From: Primulina eburnea
Lineage: Eukaryota; Streptophyta; Magnoliopsida; Lamiales; Gesneriaceae
DNA: 64,000 bases
Assembly (NCBI RefSeq): GCF_022965805.1
Contig: NC_133115.1
Location: forward strand, 33,843,321 to 33,907,320
Direction of reading: 5' to 3'
Numbering within the stretch: the stretch's first letter is position 1; every line of letters begins with the position of its first letter. The notes beneath the pieces were generated by a model. It did not search any database and was not told where the DNA came from. It was given only the letters and a program-made list of their open reading frames with translations. The translations under genes and the position numbers were made by a program. Shown here one piece after another: positions 31,088 through 42,248 of the stretch.

Positions 31088-32299
31088 TGTAAAACTCGGG
31101 ATTTTGTACAATCGTGATCATATCAGATTAATAATTTGATTATACCAGGATGGTGTAATCTTGGATATTAATGTTATTATTATCATTTCAGAATATAAGA
31201 TTTGATGCAAAGTTATTTAAGTCTTGTAGATGATTTTATCGCGTGCAGAATTTTGAAACATGAGATAATAATTATCCCTAGGGGATGGAAGATTTAGAAT
31301 TCGGTTATCACCCAAATCACGGATAGATTACGATTCAAGATAAAAGATTTGATTCAGATTTCAAACGCGATATCACTCGATCACGATAGCAGCCAACCCC
31401 TATAAATAGGAGGGCTCTATAGCTCGAAAATTACATCATTTTCTCACACACAAAAAATCGACACTCTCCCCTCTAGTGTCCTTAGGATTTTTGAGTACAG
31501 CGAAGCGCTGTCGCCGTCCAGTCGCCGAAACAGGAATTTCGAAAATTCCAGTGCAGTAAACACTAGCCTTTCACGTTTATTTTAATCAAGAATTTAAGGT
31601 AAGTAGGCTTGTTTTAAATTGTTGAATTTCGGTGCATGTACTTTCGGTTTTGTCAAAATTCGGTCGAGTACAATTCTTCTTCTACACCTTTCTGGTTACG
31701 ATGTTTTTGCATGAGCTATTTTTTGACACTGTGAGAATTCAACTTGATATGGGTGAGAATTCAACCATACATACCCTTACGCGGTGGGAGAGATAACCGT
31801 TATACGGCCTCATCCCCTTAGCGGAGTAAAAATTAAGGACTGATATCAGTAAACCATTGAAAGTAGATGAATCTCAATGTCGGGTTAATGATGCGCACGT
31901 GGTATGAATTATGTTTGTATGATGTATATTTCTAAAATTGCATGTTGTTTTTATTGTACTCGAACGGCCCCCACTTGCTGAGTGACGACCATATCACTCA
32001 CCCTTACAACCTTTCTCCAGATAAATCCGAAGAACATGTGGGCGAAAAGGAATCTAAACAATTTTGGGCTGGTGATCATATTAATTTCGAGATTTGCTAG
32101 TAAAGAGATTTTCGAATTTTTTTATTTCATGTAAGACGTTTCCGCAATTTTATTTTATTTCGGTTGTAAAGACTTAGTTTTGAGAAGTTATGATTAATAA
32201 ACTGGTTTTCGGTTTATACTATACTACGAGGCTGGTTGTTTTCAATTGTGTGATTGTTAAACGATGCCGGTGTCAAATCTCGAGTTTCGGGGCGTGACA
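31088..32299 (+). mobile_element. Solo LTR (family A), upstream of CUL1
   Basis: It begins TGTAAAACTCGGGATTTTGT and ends CGAGTTTCGGGGCGTGACA. The flanking 5 bp are TATTG on the left and TATTC on the right, a near-perfect target duplication. A related LTR lies in reverse orientation at 51982-53476. The two share an AAGTAAG-containing block near the middle and the CCCACTTGCTGAGTGACGAC region. No internal retroelement sequence is attached. The 1.2-kb size suggests a gypsy-type source. Confidence 0.75.
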
Positions 32300-32319
32300 T
32301 ATTCTCTTTTGTCAATTTT

Positions 32320-32455
32320 ATGAGACATATTTTATATTCGTCTTATTTATAAAAAAATATATTTTTATGTCAAAAATATTATTTTTCACTCTAGATATGA
32401 ATCAAATCAATTCGTTTCACATATATAAATTCGTGAGCGCGTCTCATAGTTATTG
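32320..32455. mobile_element. Decayed MITE related to the GTGAGAC family
   Basis: ATGTCAAAAATATTATTTTT, ATGAATCAAATC and a right end reading CGTGAGCGCGTCTCATAG resemble the remnant at 45.1 kb and the right ends of the better copies. The left end is degraded. Confidence 0.45.
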
Positions 32456-33615
32456 GTTAGATAATTCATAGTTATTTTATCTAAGGTACCAATCAGTACT
32501 AACTCTATATATCAATTTAATTTTTATTTTAAATTAGTTCAAATATTGTATTAATTTGGGAAAGATTTTGTTATAGTAAGGTTTCAAACTCGGGTTTTAA
32601 CCCAAATATAGGTGTCATCTAGATGGACTATAAGTCAACGATAACTAAATCAAACAATAAGACAACTTCGGAACTAATTTGATATGTTCGTGTTCCAAGC
32701 ACTATTTGATTTTTACACAAAAATTTCCAACTCGATTTATAAAAAATGTATTAATTTTTTATGTTTAATAAAATTTTCACAACAAATTAATTTTTTTGTT
32801 AGTTATATTGTGAATAAATATTGTATAACGTATGTTGGTTTAGCAAAAATAGAATTTATTTTCTTTCAGAGCGTATAGACAAATCACAACGTATGTTGGT
32901 TCTATTATCTAATTTAAATATTGTATAACGTATGTTGGTTCTTTTTTGATGGATTGCTATATAACATTAGATGTTTCAATATTTTTCAACTGTCATTTTA
33001 TCAGTTTAGTTAAAAAAATATCTAAAACCAAATCATAAGCTAAATTACATAAGCGAAACCCAATTTTCGATATTGCAAGACCAAAATACAAAATAGGCAG
33101 ATTTAGATGGCCATTTCAGCTATTTTCCATTTTTTAAATTCATCGATTACAAGCCATGTTATTTAACAAGTTTATTCATGTTTTCAACAATATTGATGAT
33201 ACAAACATTGTGTGAAGCTGAATATTTAGAGAGTGTTCATGTATGCATTCGGTACAACTTCACAAGGCAATGTGCCGATGTGGATGATGCATACTCGGTC
33301 CTCAGTCTTGTAATAAAATTTTACGAGCCCAACCGAACTCATGAGCTTGCAAACAAGGTGTGATCGCAGCCAAGTACAGAAGATTCACTCATTTACATCA
33401 GAGAGTTGAATTATCCACAAAATAGAACTTGCCACTTTCGAACATCCATAATTCATACAGATATAACAAAGATAAATATCCATTTCGATCCATCAAGATG
33501 TTACGGTCGATACGGATACATACATATATAAATGGCTCACTCCGTATACATACACAAATGGTTCGATACTCTGGTAAGGACACGATCTTGAAGATGCGAA
33601 ATATCAGTTATCGGA
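32456..33615. other. AT-rich DNA with a repeat shared with 47.2 kb
   Basis: Part of 32740-32880 (TTTTTTGTTAGTTATATTGTGAA and following) matches, imperfectly, the reverse complement of 47170-47290. ATTGTATAACGTATGTTGGTT occurs at 32819 and again near 32920, and ACGTATGTTGGTT a third time near 32889. The 3' UTR of the minus-strand cullin-like gene should lie just below 33615. Confidence 0.45.
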
Positions 33616-35651
33616 TCAAGCAGCTGCCTCATCCAAATGTTTCTTTTCTTCAAGCTTTCTTGCGTGTACCGTGAGCAATTCACGTTTCACGACCTGCTGC
33701 AATGAACATCTTCACTTCATCAAGAAACTTTGCTTGGTGTTAAAAATAATGAAATTTTTCTTCCCTTTTTTCTTCCACTTCTGTATTTCTGATGTACATA
33801 TGTATAAGTTGACTCAAACGCATAATTGTTAAGTCTCCATGCACATGATATGTGGAGAAAGAACAGCAAACGAACCTCTAGTAGTTTGTATCTGGTTAGA
33901 TACCTCAAATAGCTTGAAACTCTGCTTTCCTCTTGTTTTAAGCACTCTTCAACCTACATCACATGTATGGTGAACAAAAATAAGACATCAACGAGTCGTC
34001 GCAAAGTTTTCATATTTCGAGTCTTCCGATATATTATATATTAAATTCTCCACCACACTGATTGTATATCATATAGAATGTAACATAAGATCCTCACTAA
34101 CATCTTCAATAGCAAAACTATAGACTTGGGATCGACCTTAACCATGTAATTCTCATAGGACATAATCGAAATCCAGTCCAGGGCTTTTTTTGAATAGAAT
34201 TCGGCCGTGGCATTAACCATTGCTTCTTCAAAGTCTTTTTCATTGTATTTCAATGAATCCGCACCTATCACCACATATATATCCAAAATTTCTTTGACAA
34301 AAGTTTGATCAATCTGTTCACCTTCACGCTCCCTGTCGATCTGAAAACACGTGGTCACCGCATCACCTCTATCATGAACTCAGACTTAAAATTAAACCAG
34401 TGTATCAAGACATATATGTATGTGTGTGTTTTTAGTATAAAATTAATCATAGATTTAGAAATTCATCATTCTTCAGCAGTGATAAACTGGAAGAAAACTC
34501 ACCAATGATAGAATTGCGTCTGTAACTTTCCCATTGATTTCACAGCAAATCTACAGAATATAGGAGAAATTATTATCAGGTTTAATGAAACAGGACAGCA
34601 GTAATGATTCGGCATTCAAAAATCAAGAAGATTACCACAGACCAGTTTATAGAAAGCCAAGTAACTGGTTTCTTGAAGTGATACTAATCTCGCCTTCGGT
34701 ATATAGTATCTTTCAAGACAAAAACAAAATCTCGAGAGCCATCGAGTCAAAATTCTAAAGTTAGTCCATTGTTTCAACAATTCTTTCAATAAATCTTGAT
34801 TCTCCTTTCCCCTTAAAGATGGCAATACCTGGAAATCAGGACGATTGGGAGAAAACTCAGCACCTTTTCAGGTTGGTTCGCGTATATATTTATTAGCAGA
34901 GGACAAGCGAAATAATATACTGTTTAAAGGGCCAAAGTAATGTTTTAGGAAAAACTATAATCAGATTTGAAAAATTCGTTTCATTTTGGTTTTGAGGGCA
35001 ACAAAATAAGCATGTACAACAGCAGGAATCTGCTGACCTTGGAAGAGATGTAGTCGTGAAAAGTTTTTCCATATTGATCATACATTTTCCGAGTGTCAGG
35101 ACCAAATGGATTAGAATAACATACCTCATAAACACACCTGGTTCATGATGTAAGGAAGCACTATTTTCACAAAAATTTAACCACAATATTCACAAATAAC
35201 CGGTGCAGTATTCTTCATTTCATCAATCTTAGGATGATCAAACTCATTTCAGTGCACAAATATTCAGTTTTGAATCACTTGAACATTGCAATCCACATCC
35301 GGCAAATCACAATATTGCCCTATGCAGAGATAAATTCCTTGTCTTGAAATGGTAACGTAGGAACCACAGATTTTCAATAAATTTTCACGCTTGATTCAAA
35401 CATACAGAAAAATCAATAGAGATAATTTTCATGTCTGGAAATGATTTCATAACACGACTTTAGAGTAAAGAAGTACTAAGACGAGGATACGTGTAAAACC
35501 GCATGTACTCCTCTGAAGTGAATATCTGAGAAAGGCCTGGTCCTTCATGTTCAAGATGGTGGATAAGCTTGTCGATGCCTTCCTGCAAAATAGGCCACGC
35601 CTCTTCAAAAGTCCCGGCATTTTTCACGGCGCCGGCGGCACTGTCAGACAT
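33616..35651 (-). CDS. Truncated cullin-1-like protein (N-terminal half only)
   Basis: A diverged tandem paralogue of the neighbouring CUL1, same orientation. Seven exons: 35651-35491, 35137-35038, 34828-34643, 34550-34503, 34340-34137, 33953-33876, 33693-33616. All splice GT-AG in frame, giving 284 residues with a stop in the exon equivalent to CUL1 exon 7. Exons 2-6 are 100, 186, 48, 204 and 78 nt, identical in length to those of CUL1. Recognisable blocks: [73 protein letters not shown]. The cullin-homology domain, RBX1-binding region and neddylation lysine are absent. It keeps the part that in CUL1 contacts SKP1, so it could bind SKP1 without forming a ligase; this is inference. The frame is open despite clear divergence, which argues against a dead pseudogene. 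Truncated cullin-like genes also exist in Arabidopsis. A short-exon pseudogene remains possible. Confidence 0.82.
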
Positions 35652-36823
35652 CTTCAGGGCGGAGATGGTGGAGATGAGAATTGTAAGTCAGAGGAGAGAA
35701 ATCATTGACCGAACGACTTGCAACAATTTCTCTGTTTATAGTCTACAGATATTAGCTAAAAAATGGTCTACAGATATTGATTAGTTGACTAAGTCTCGCA
35801 ACTACTGCTGTTTTATCGATCTTCGTCAATCTTTCAAATCACACAACATTTCTCAAAGGATTCATCTTTTAAGTTATTCTTTTGCACACGCACCAAGTTT
35901 TTCGTCAAATCGATTAAAGATCAATATTGTGCTGTTCGTATTCTCATTTATCTTTTATTCATGAGTATTATTGTATTGTGATAATCAAGTATAACTGTCA
36001 CAAATTTGTTTCTGAACAGATTAAGTTGAAGTAAAAAGAAGTAAAAAGTGTTGGAAATTTTACCTCATTAGGGTTATTGAATCGAGCTAAATTGAGTTTG
36101 TACAAGTTATTGTATCGATCAAATCTTCTAATAAAATTTTTCTGGAAACAGAAGAAGGGTAGACGTAGTAGTTTAGCCTTAGAACTTCTATAAACAAATT
36201 CTTGACTCTTTACTTACTTGTGCTGTTGAGATTGTTATATGTGTTGATAAGTCAACTCACGTAAAGTGAGTTGTTGCATTTATTTTTTATACTAACTATG
36301 TAATTTTAGTTGTTTTCGAACTTATAAATTGATTTTAGTAGCTTTAACTTACTAAGTCGGATTAGAATATTCACATAAACTGTTAAAATAACGGTATAAA
36401 TTTAACATTATTTGACATATTTTGTGTAACAATTCATTCACACCTCTCTGAATTGTTATTTTCGATCTTATCATATTATCCTCAAGTTTTAACACAAATA
36501 TATCATTTTGAATCGAATTGTTTGCATACGTCGTTTTTCATCGAAAGTGTTGATGTGACACTATACACATCAGCGTCAGGTCGAAAAAAATGATTACAAG
36601 ACTAATTCTAACAATAATTATAGATGTAACTTATCATAACACCACATAAAAGAAATTATAATAACTTATACAAAAAATTAAATATTAGACTGCAGAAATT
36701 ATTACTTTATATTATTAACTTACACGAAAACGTGCTTCTAGCTAATCAGATAATACCATGCATTATATGTATGTTTAGAAAAAAGAGAACACAAATCAAC
36801 TTCTCAAAGCATATCCAACAATC
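35652..36823. other. Intergenic DNA, promoter of the truncated cullin and 3' side of the acyltransferase
   Basis: The region just above 35651 should be the leader and promoter of the cullin-like gene. A direct repeat GTCTACAGATATT occurs at about 35741 and 35764. The remainder is AT-rich with no recognised feature. Confidence 0.4.
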
Positions 36824-38381
36824 TCATATCTCAAAAACACAAGACTTGAACCTCTCCATTTTCTCCTTTTCTAGCCCCATCCACACATTAATTCCTATCC
36901 CATTTTCATCAGATAAAAGAAGAACAAACTCATCATTCCCACTCACAATCGGACCACCATGTCGAGGCTTTCCAAATCCAAAATCAAGCTCTTTAAATGG
37001 CAGTTTCCACCAAGCTGACACATAGAAACTTCCATCACAAGTTGCTGGAATTCCTTTGTGAACTTCCAGCCAATCTATAGCTGATCTTATATACTTATCT
37101 GTCACTCTTTCCCTCCCTTTTCTCACGGTTTCTACCCCGAAAGATAAGGGTTTTTCGATCAAATCCCGAGCTTTTGCATTTGCAAATGCTGTAATTACAG
37201 CGTTTCCTGCGAACGAATCCGGTAGAGGTGGTGTCGTTTCATTCCTTATGTCCACAGCAAAGAGAACTGTTGAATCTTGATCATGGTTTTTCTCATCAAA
37301 TACTGCCATTGTTCTTGCCCTCCAAATGTGTGCGGCAATGGCTTCAAAGGTTGAGCACTTCAAAATGGCTTTTTGTTTCAATAGTTTGAGCGTTTCAAAA
37401 CTGAAAGAGAAGAGTTTGTGTGCATACTTTTCGGAGAAAATCAGTGGAGATGGTGATGTTCTTTTCTGTGAGGTGAAAGATGATGCTAGGGATGCTGTCT
37501 TAGCAAGTTTTACGTATTCTTTATGTGGATAATGAATTTGGGGTGGATTTCTTGCTTTGATGCAAGTTCTGTCGTTCTTGATGGGTTGAAATTTTAGGCC
37601 TTCTCCTCTGCATACTGAAGCAAGATTATCAAACATTTCACTTGCTGATTTCCCGTCGAGAATAGCATGGTTTGACATGAATCCTATTGAAAATCCACCA
37701 CATTTAAATCTTGTAACCTGAAAAAACATCAGAGAATATGGAATTTCAAAGGAAGAATGTTCATTGATCACTCCAATCTCATAGAGAAATGATAATTGGA
37801 TCACTATTATTTACGACTTTTTGTGTCACAAATAGTTGATCCTACACCTTTTATCTCTTGTTAAAAGAGCATGCGTTCGCATACACATGCACAAAATGTG
37901 AGAGAAGGTCCTGTGATATTACCTGGATAGTGAAAACAGCAGTTTCTGCTAGGCTTTTATACAGCCCGGGACGGTGAATCAAATTACTGAAAGTGGGATT
38001 CGGGTAAGAAAGATTTCCCAGATCCTTGATTGAAAATCTTGATTTTGCATTCACAAAAATGACTCCAGCATTATTGCAAATAAGTTCCATTCTCTTAGTC
38101 TCATCATTGAAGTTGAGTCTTCCAGCCATGAAATAATAAGGCCTCAAAAGCACTTCACTCACCGCTTTTTTCACCTTATCCGCGACGTCAGTTGTATCTG
38201 ATACAGTCATATTTGAAGGAACTTCGTAGAAAAAGACTGTTTCGACCGGAAAAGTTAGTGCTTGATCTATGTTGGATAAAAACATGGTTTCTACAGGTGT
38301 AGGATTGCTAGGAGAGAACAGTAAAGTCTGTTCCTCTTTCATTAAATCTTGTAATGTTAAAGAGAGAGTGTGGGAAACCAT
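36824..38381 (-). CDS. BAHD (HXXXD-type) acyltransferase
   Basis: Cytosolic enzyme family that transfers an acyl or hydroxycinnamoyl group from CoA to alcohols or amines. Two exons, 38381-37923 and 37717-36824, joined GT-AG at CAG|GT...AG|GT, giving 450 residues, a normal length. The single intron sits before the VTRFKCGG block, a common position in this family. The catalytic HXXXD is H170-A-I-L-D174. The structural DFGWG motif reads D398-F-G-F-G402, with the tryptophan replaced by phenylalanine, a tolerated variant. The N-terminal FLSNIDQ block resembles the FLSNLDQ block of omega-hydroxypalmitate O-feruloyltransferases and fatty-alcohol caffeoyl transferases (suberin/cutin side), so a hydroxycinnamoyl transfer to a lipid alcohol is a reasonable guess, not a demonstrated function. 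No damage seen. Confidence 0.93.
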
Positions 38382-39154
38382 GACGAAAATGCCTCGATCT
38401 TACTGCCTTTTTCAACGTATTTGTATGTGGAAGGTGCAATATTATCAATTTCTTATACTATTTAGTCTGTGACTATTGGTGAGAAAAGTGTGAGTAAGGT
38501 TTTAGCGGTGCAGTGTTGAACTTGATCGGTTAAATGGGATATTTTATAGTTGAAAATAGTGCACACTTACAGTTCATGGATCTGAAATATAGGCATGAAA
38601 TTGTCATTTCTTGATTTCAATTGAATTCTATAAGTTTTTGCATGTTTTTTAGGAATTTCTTGGGGCTAAAAACTTGGAGTTCACTTCCAATTCGAAACGA
38701 CTGTATGACTCGGGAGTGTTTAAATCTTTAAAGGTCCAAGAAATTATATTATGCACGCCAAATATCTTGATGTTGTATAGAGATGCTAACTCGATGACTA
38801 GAAAATTTAAAGATTTCTTATATAACTGAAAGCGACTACTCTGTTTGTTCTAATTTTTACCAACTCTTTTTCCTCTAATTTTTTGTTAGTAAATAACTGA
38901 GGCATCTTCTAGAAAAAGATTTAGACAAAACAAAAAACAGATATCATTCAATTGAATGCATCATAAATAAAACCAAGTATTCTTATAAAACGATAGATTA
39001 CTTATCAACACAGTAGAATCTGTGGAAACATATCCATCTATGATACAAAAAATTTCAACAAAAGTTATATGTATCAGAATATACTCATGATCATCTCATA
39101 CTCATTCCTTGTGACAGAGTGAGTACAGAAACTAACTTCAGGGAACAAGGAAAA
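38382..39154. other. Intergenic DNA between the acyltransferase and PPR genes
   Basis: Promoter side of the acyltransferase and 3' UTR side of the PPR gene. I see no further gene or repeat. Confidence 0.4.
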
Positions 39155-41227
39155 CTAGAACTTGATATACATATTATCTACCTCGTCGCATTCATCAAAA
39201 CTAATTTCAGAATTATCATTAGGATCCATTAAATCACTATCGTCTTCTTTGTCAGGACTTATCTCACCATCATCATCTGTTGTACCAAGATGTTTTGCTC
39301 TGACTTTGATACGCTTACCTTTAATATAGCGATATTCCCATTTTGGTGGCGGATATTTTCTATTTAATTTTTGGTACTTGTCCAACATGTCAAGCTTTTT
39401 GAATACATTCCCGACCATGTTAACGACTGACATAGTGGGTCGAACGCTGAGCTCTTCCATGTCAGCAAATATCTAAATTTGAAAAGAAGAATCTTTTTGA
39501 GCAGCAAATCTAGACATATGTCAGATTCCTTGAAAACTCAATAGTTTATGAAGACGTAAATAGTATACAATTACAGTGCATTTGATGCAAATTAGCCAAA
39601 TTCAACCTCATCTATGTAGTCGAGATGGAAATATAATGCATTTTTAAGAGAGTAGGGTTCATATTTAGTTTTTTTCACGAAAACTGTATAAATTTTAAAT
39701 TTTTTGGGTCAGTTAGGAATTGCCGAATAGGAGGTACCTCAAACATCTTATCATGCATGTCTCTATGATAATAGATTGAGATCATCCTTTGAAAGAAGAT
39801 ACGGGGCATGCTTTCCAAGTTTTCAGAAAATAGTGTCCCCCAGAGAGCTTCAGCTTCATCAAGTCGTTCATCCTCAGCCAAAGCATTCAGCAAAGTGTAA
39901 TAGCTTCCCATTGTCCGCCCTTGACCTTTGCTGAACATCCATTTTGTTACCTGTGCTCCAATGTGCAGTAAGATCAAATTATGTCAAGCAACTAATAGAG
40001 AGACACTAAAATGTGAATTTATATACCTGAATTATTCTCAGAGACACTAAAATGTGTATTTATATACCTGAATTATTCTCTTCCACTCCTTTTCATTTTC
40101 AAGGCTCTTCAAAGCTTTCTTCACTGTAATCAGGGGGAATTCTAAATCCCATGCAATAAAGGAATCAAGAGCACCATACACCTCCTCTTTGACATTTGAT
40201 AATCCCTTAATCTACAATGATCCAATGGAAACAATCACTTTTTTTTGTTCAAAGTGCTGGCTGGCAAGAAAAAGAGAACAACTTACAATGTCACGAGAAA
40301 ATCAAACATACTTGTTGCCAAGCATTATATCTTACAACGAAGGAAAACTTACACACTCAATAAGCTTCAGGGACTTTGAAATGGTCCCTATTCTCTTTTG
40401 GGTTTTCCAGACACGGGGATACCTTGGTCGAGGACCCTTAGCACCGCATTGCTGAAAATTTTATCAGTAATGTGAGACATCTGTCAATACACGGGATTGT
40501 AGAGAGACTACTTGTTCATCATATACACACACTAATTCAAGGATGTGTAGCAGAACTAAAGGAATTCAATCAACATTCTTTTTTGTAGAAAAACAGGCAA
40601 ATCTTCATATTCTTGCTAGAAGCCCTACAAACATGCTTTTTAGTTCCAAATTCAACACAAGCTAAACCAAATATTTCCTCAAAATCATTTCCCTGCCATA
40701 AACTGAACCTCGCCGAATTTTGGCTCGTCCAGTTGATTATTTGTACATTATAGTTATGGTTGGTCTTATTTTCATCCTAGTGAGAAATTTTCCTGTTTAT
40801 ATACGGGGAATTTGAAAATCACACAAACACCGAGTGCATTTTCCACTTAATCAGAGTATCCAATAAACTTCACTTAAGGTCATTAAACAGCACCACGTCC
40901 ACTCAATTTCTTGACCTTCCGACTGATTTCGTGGGATAAGAGTGCACAAAAAAAAGAATACCAGAAAGCAAATAAGTAACATACCACACTAAGTAAACTT
41001 ATGCAGTATCGGGGCAACGAAACATTCAAACATGTTTGACTTTCAACAAAATAATACTAATAATGCAGAGTACTGGAGAAGTGGGCGCTCACAGTTTTTG
41101 CAGAAACTGAGAACACGTCCTCGTTGACGGGAAAGCTTACCACAAGATTTCGGCAGCTGTTCTTCGAAAACTGAACAGGTTCCAATCCTGTACCGAAAAT
41201 TGCCAGAGAATGCCTCAAGCCGAGCAT
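39155..41227 (-). CDS. Small organellar pentatricopeptide-repeat protein, At4g18975 type
   Basis: PPR proteins bind organellar RNA; this short member is predicted plastid-targeted in Arabidopsis. Five coding exons: 41227-41141, 40451-40353, 40211-40068, 39950-39738, 39472-39155, all GT-AG and in frame. They give 286 residues, which is the length I recall for At4g18975. Exon 1 encodes an arginine/serine-rich N-terminus compatible with a transit peptide. Then [59 protein letters not shown], and PPR-like helices [16 protein letters not shown] and [24 protein letters not shown], then [18 protein letters not shown]. The C-terminal tail is acidic and lengthened by low-complexity residues. A splice acceptor (TTTCAG) lies directly before the ATG, so the leader probably contains an intron. 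The exon 3 donor region is duplicated (see repeat at 40017-40080). Confidence 0.93.
40002..40080. repeat. 41-bp tandem duplication covering a 5' splice site
   Basis: The string CACTAAAATGTG...TTTATATACCTGAATTATTCTC is present twice with a 41-bp period and only one or so mismatch. Each copy holds the minus-strand donor ATTCAG|GTATAT, at 40068 and at 40027. The upstream donor (40068) keeps the frame. Confidence 0.9.
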
Positions 41228-42248
41228 CCTGAAACAAAAGCAAGATAGGAATGAGTGATTGGAGAAGATGGAAGTTAAATTTAGTGAATAGATATTTTCC
41301 ATGGTAACCCAAAATAAGTCCATTTCCCAATTTGACAACAAACTAAGAAAGATTCTCCACACATCGACTGGATACTGTTAAAAAGAAATTCCACCGGGTA
41401 ACAATTTGACAAGTTTCGGCTGTCCCAAAACATCATTCCCAATAAACAGAACTCGCGATGTAAATTTACAGCCTCAGATAAAACAAAATTCATACACGAA
41501 CAATCAACCCACTTCGGCAAAGACGGAGAGAGCAAGTGTTCCAGAAATCAAGAACGCAGCAGTTTTGAACAAATGTTGGCAAAAAACGACGTTGTTGGGG
41601 AGCAGACCCGTCGGGCTGCAAAATTTTCCAGACATTGGACTAAGCTCAATAAAAGAGCCCAATTATTTTCAAATGAAGCAGAAAAGGACGCCAATGTTAT
41701 TGGACTTGAGCCCAATGAAAATGATTTGACCAAATAATAGTTAGTATTGGATATTCTCCTTTTTCCTATATCAATCAATAGTTATAATAAAAATACAAAG
41801 TGATGTGCTAACTTGTTTGATAAAGTAATTATTAAATAAAATCTAGATTTTTTATATTTAAAATTGTGAAACAACTTTTTAGATTGAATCTAGTAAAGCT
41901 TTATCTATCTTTTTAAGTTATATTTGAGAAATGAATGCAGTATGCAAGAATTCATCAATTATTTCCTTTCTAGTTCTGAGAGGATAGGTTGAATTATCGA
42001 TTATCAGCTCGAGTTGTTGATTCTTATTCCATCGTAGACTTGGTCCAACTAGATTCGGAAGACGATTATGTATTGGGCTGAAAGTCAAACAACAGCCCAT
42101 GGGTCTCTATCCTCTGATATTTCTAGTAGCACAACATTAGGCAGGCCCATTGGAAGCTGGCCCATTTTTATTAGACGTGGGAGACAATGAAGTTGAGGTG
42201 GGAAAATAAATTTTGAGAAAAGGAAGGGTGGATTTGGAAAGAAGATTA
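41228..42248. other. Divergent upstream region shared by the PPR and NDUFAF4-like genes
   Basis: The two genes are transcribed away from each other, with about 1.0 kb between start codons. The PPR leader (41228 to about 41530) likely includes an intron ending at 41229. The 41780-41900 part is AT-rich. A bidirectional promoter is possible. Confidence 0.45.

Noticed and set aside
32684..32878. Short hydrophobic frame resembling the one at 47147-47350 (minus)
   Set aside because: The resemblance reflects a shared AT-rich non-coding repeat; codon use and length do not support a gene.
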